Below, piece by piece: positions 6,829 through 7,071 of a stretch of DNA of 7,071 nt. The translations under genes and the position numbers were made by a program. Source of the DNA: Anaerolineae bacterium (lineage in GTDB: Bacteria > Chloroflexota > Anaerolineae > J102). The notes beneath the pieces were generated by a model that was not told the origin of the DNA, searched no databases, and was given only the letters and a program-made list of their open reading frames with translations. Every line of letters begins with the position of its first letter. The first letter of the stretch is position 1. Where the stretch lies: the NCBI GenBank assembly GCA_027036755.1, contig JALWDV010000737.1, positions 1 to 7,071 on the forward strand, written 5' to 3'.

Positions 6829-6856
6829 AGTGTACACCATTTGCTGCGTCTGAGAA
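6829..6856 (-). promoter_or_regulatory. Candidate sigma70-type promoter for the glycosidase operon
   Basis: On the minus strand TTCTCA (6856-6851, four of six matches to TTGACA) is followed after 16 nt by TACACT (6834-6829, four of six matches to TATAAT). This would give a leader of about 45 nt before the GTG start. The -10 candidate overlaps a perfect 8-bp palindrome, GTGTACAC (6830-6837), which could be a repressor or activator site. Both calls rest on short matches only. Confidence 0.3.
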
Positions 6857-6941
6857 AATGCCCCTGCTAACGCACCCGACTTGACCGCCGCGAGAGAAAA
6901 ACGCAACTACTCAGGTAGCCTGATTCGGCCTCGATATCGTC

Positions 6942-6953
6942 TTGCCACGAAGA
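6942..6953 (-). repeat. Inverted 12-bp copy of the left-edge CTTCGTGGCAA element
   Basis: TTGCCACGAAGA here is the exact reverse complement of TCTTCGTGGCAA at 136-147. The surrounding bases do not extend the match and there is no CTTCG array here. It may be a degenerate single-unit member of the same dispersed family, present on the other side of the four genes in opposite orientation. Confidence 0.4.
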
Positions 6954-6962
6954 TGTTCTAAG

Positions 6963-6994
6963 TTTTGTCAAGAGGTTTTGGTGACAAAATTTTG
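6963..6994. promoter_or_regulatory. Inverted repeat and palindrome cluster, candidate operator
   Basis: TTTTGTCA (6963-6970) and TGACAAAA (6982-6989) are perfect inverted repeats separated by 11 nt. The second half merges into a 10-bp palindrome, CAAAATTTTG (6985-6994), which continues into a further TTGACG (6992-6997). The stretch is AT-rich in an otherwise GC-rich region and non-coding. It lies about 190-215 nt upstream of the glycosidase start. The symmetric TGTCA/TGACA half-sites suggest binding by a dimeric regulator. It could serve the glycosidase operon or a gene beyond the right edge. No hairpin terminator logic applies, since no gene ends into it within the window. Confidence 0.35.
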
Positions 6995-7071
6995 ACGATT
7001 TAGCCGCACATTAACAAGTGAATAGCGAATCGCCGCCGATTTTTGGCAATACAAGGCTGGGCGATGTCCGA

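Noticed and set aside
5048..6853. Two plus-strand frames (5048-5902 and 5996-6853) antisense to the glycosidase
   Set aside because: Both are shadows of the glycosidase frame. The minus strand holds signal peptide, SD and catalytic motifs; these hold none.
6943..6971. Perfect TTGACA on the minus strand (6971-6966) as a -35 box for the glycosidase operon
   Set aside because: No acceptable -10 hexamer lies 16-18 nt downstream (GTGGCA at 17 nt), and it is about 190 nt from the start codon. It is better explained as part of the TGTCA/TGACA inverted repeat.
7028..7044. Small hairpin AATCG-CCGC-CGATT followed by a T run near the right edge
   Set aside because: It resembles a weak terminator, but the stem is only 5 bp and no plus-strand gene ends before it in the window.

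Overview
The window is GC-rich bacterial DNA. It most likely comes from the phylum Chloroflexota (Anaerolineae/Caldilineae-type lineages). This is an inference from two signs. Both secreted proteins end in a short aromatic-Leu-Pro tail (LYLPVIYHY and FFLPFITR), a pattern I associate with exported proteins of that phylum. The non-coding DNA at the left edge also carries GC hairpins (CGGATTTATCCGG type) and CTTCG-type tandem repeats like those I know from such genomes. No rRNA, tRNA, CRISPR array, transposase or phage gene is visible.

Layout: positions 1-206 are non-coding and repeat-rich, with two tandem GC hairpins, a four-unit CTTCGtgt-like array and a weak promoter candidate. Positions 207-1740 hold a two-gene plus-strand unit: triose-phosphate isomerase (tpiA), then, 10 nt later, a multipass membrane protein with an HEFAH zinc motif, related to site-2 (M50-like) metalloproteases. 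Positions 1741-1908 are a convergent intergenic gap with one compact hairpin. Positions 1909-6778 hold a two-gene minus-strand operon. Its first gene (6778-4154) encodes a secreted clan GH-A (GH5-like) glycoside hydrolase. Its second gene (4122-1909) encodes a secreted Asp-box (BNR) beta-propeller protein of GH74/sortilin type. Positions 6779-7071 are the upstream region of that operon, with an excellent Shine-Dalgarno, a candidate promoter overlapping a GTGTACAC palindrome, and a distal TTTTGTCA-N11-TGACAAAA inverted repeat.

The plus-strand pair joins a housekeeping glycolytic enzyme to a membrane protease-like protein, with no obvious functional link beyond co-transcription. The minus-strand pair looks like an extracellular polysaccharide-processing module. 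An endo-glycosidase-like TIM barrel with both catalytic Glu in recognisable contexts sits next to a roughly 13-Asp-box, probably two-propeller protein. That protein has Asp residues where GH74 xyloglucanases have their catalytic pair. The substrate (beta-glucan or xyloglucan) is inference only. The shared C-terminal tail suggests that both proteins use the same export or surface-retention route.

The many long overlapping open frames on the opposite strands are judged to be GC-bias shadows. I do not see a clearly new defence or mobile system here. The most interesting signals are the secreted enzyme pair with its common tail and the repeat-like elements at the window edges.
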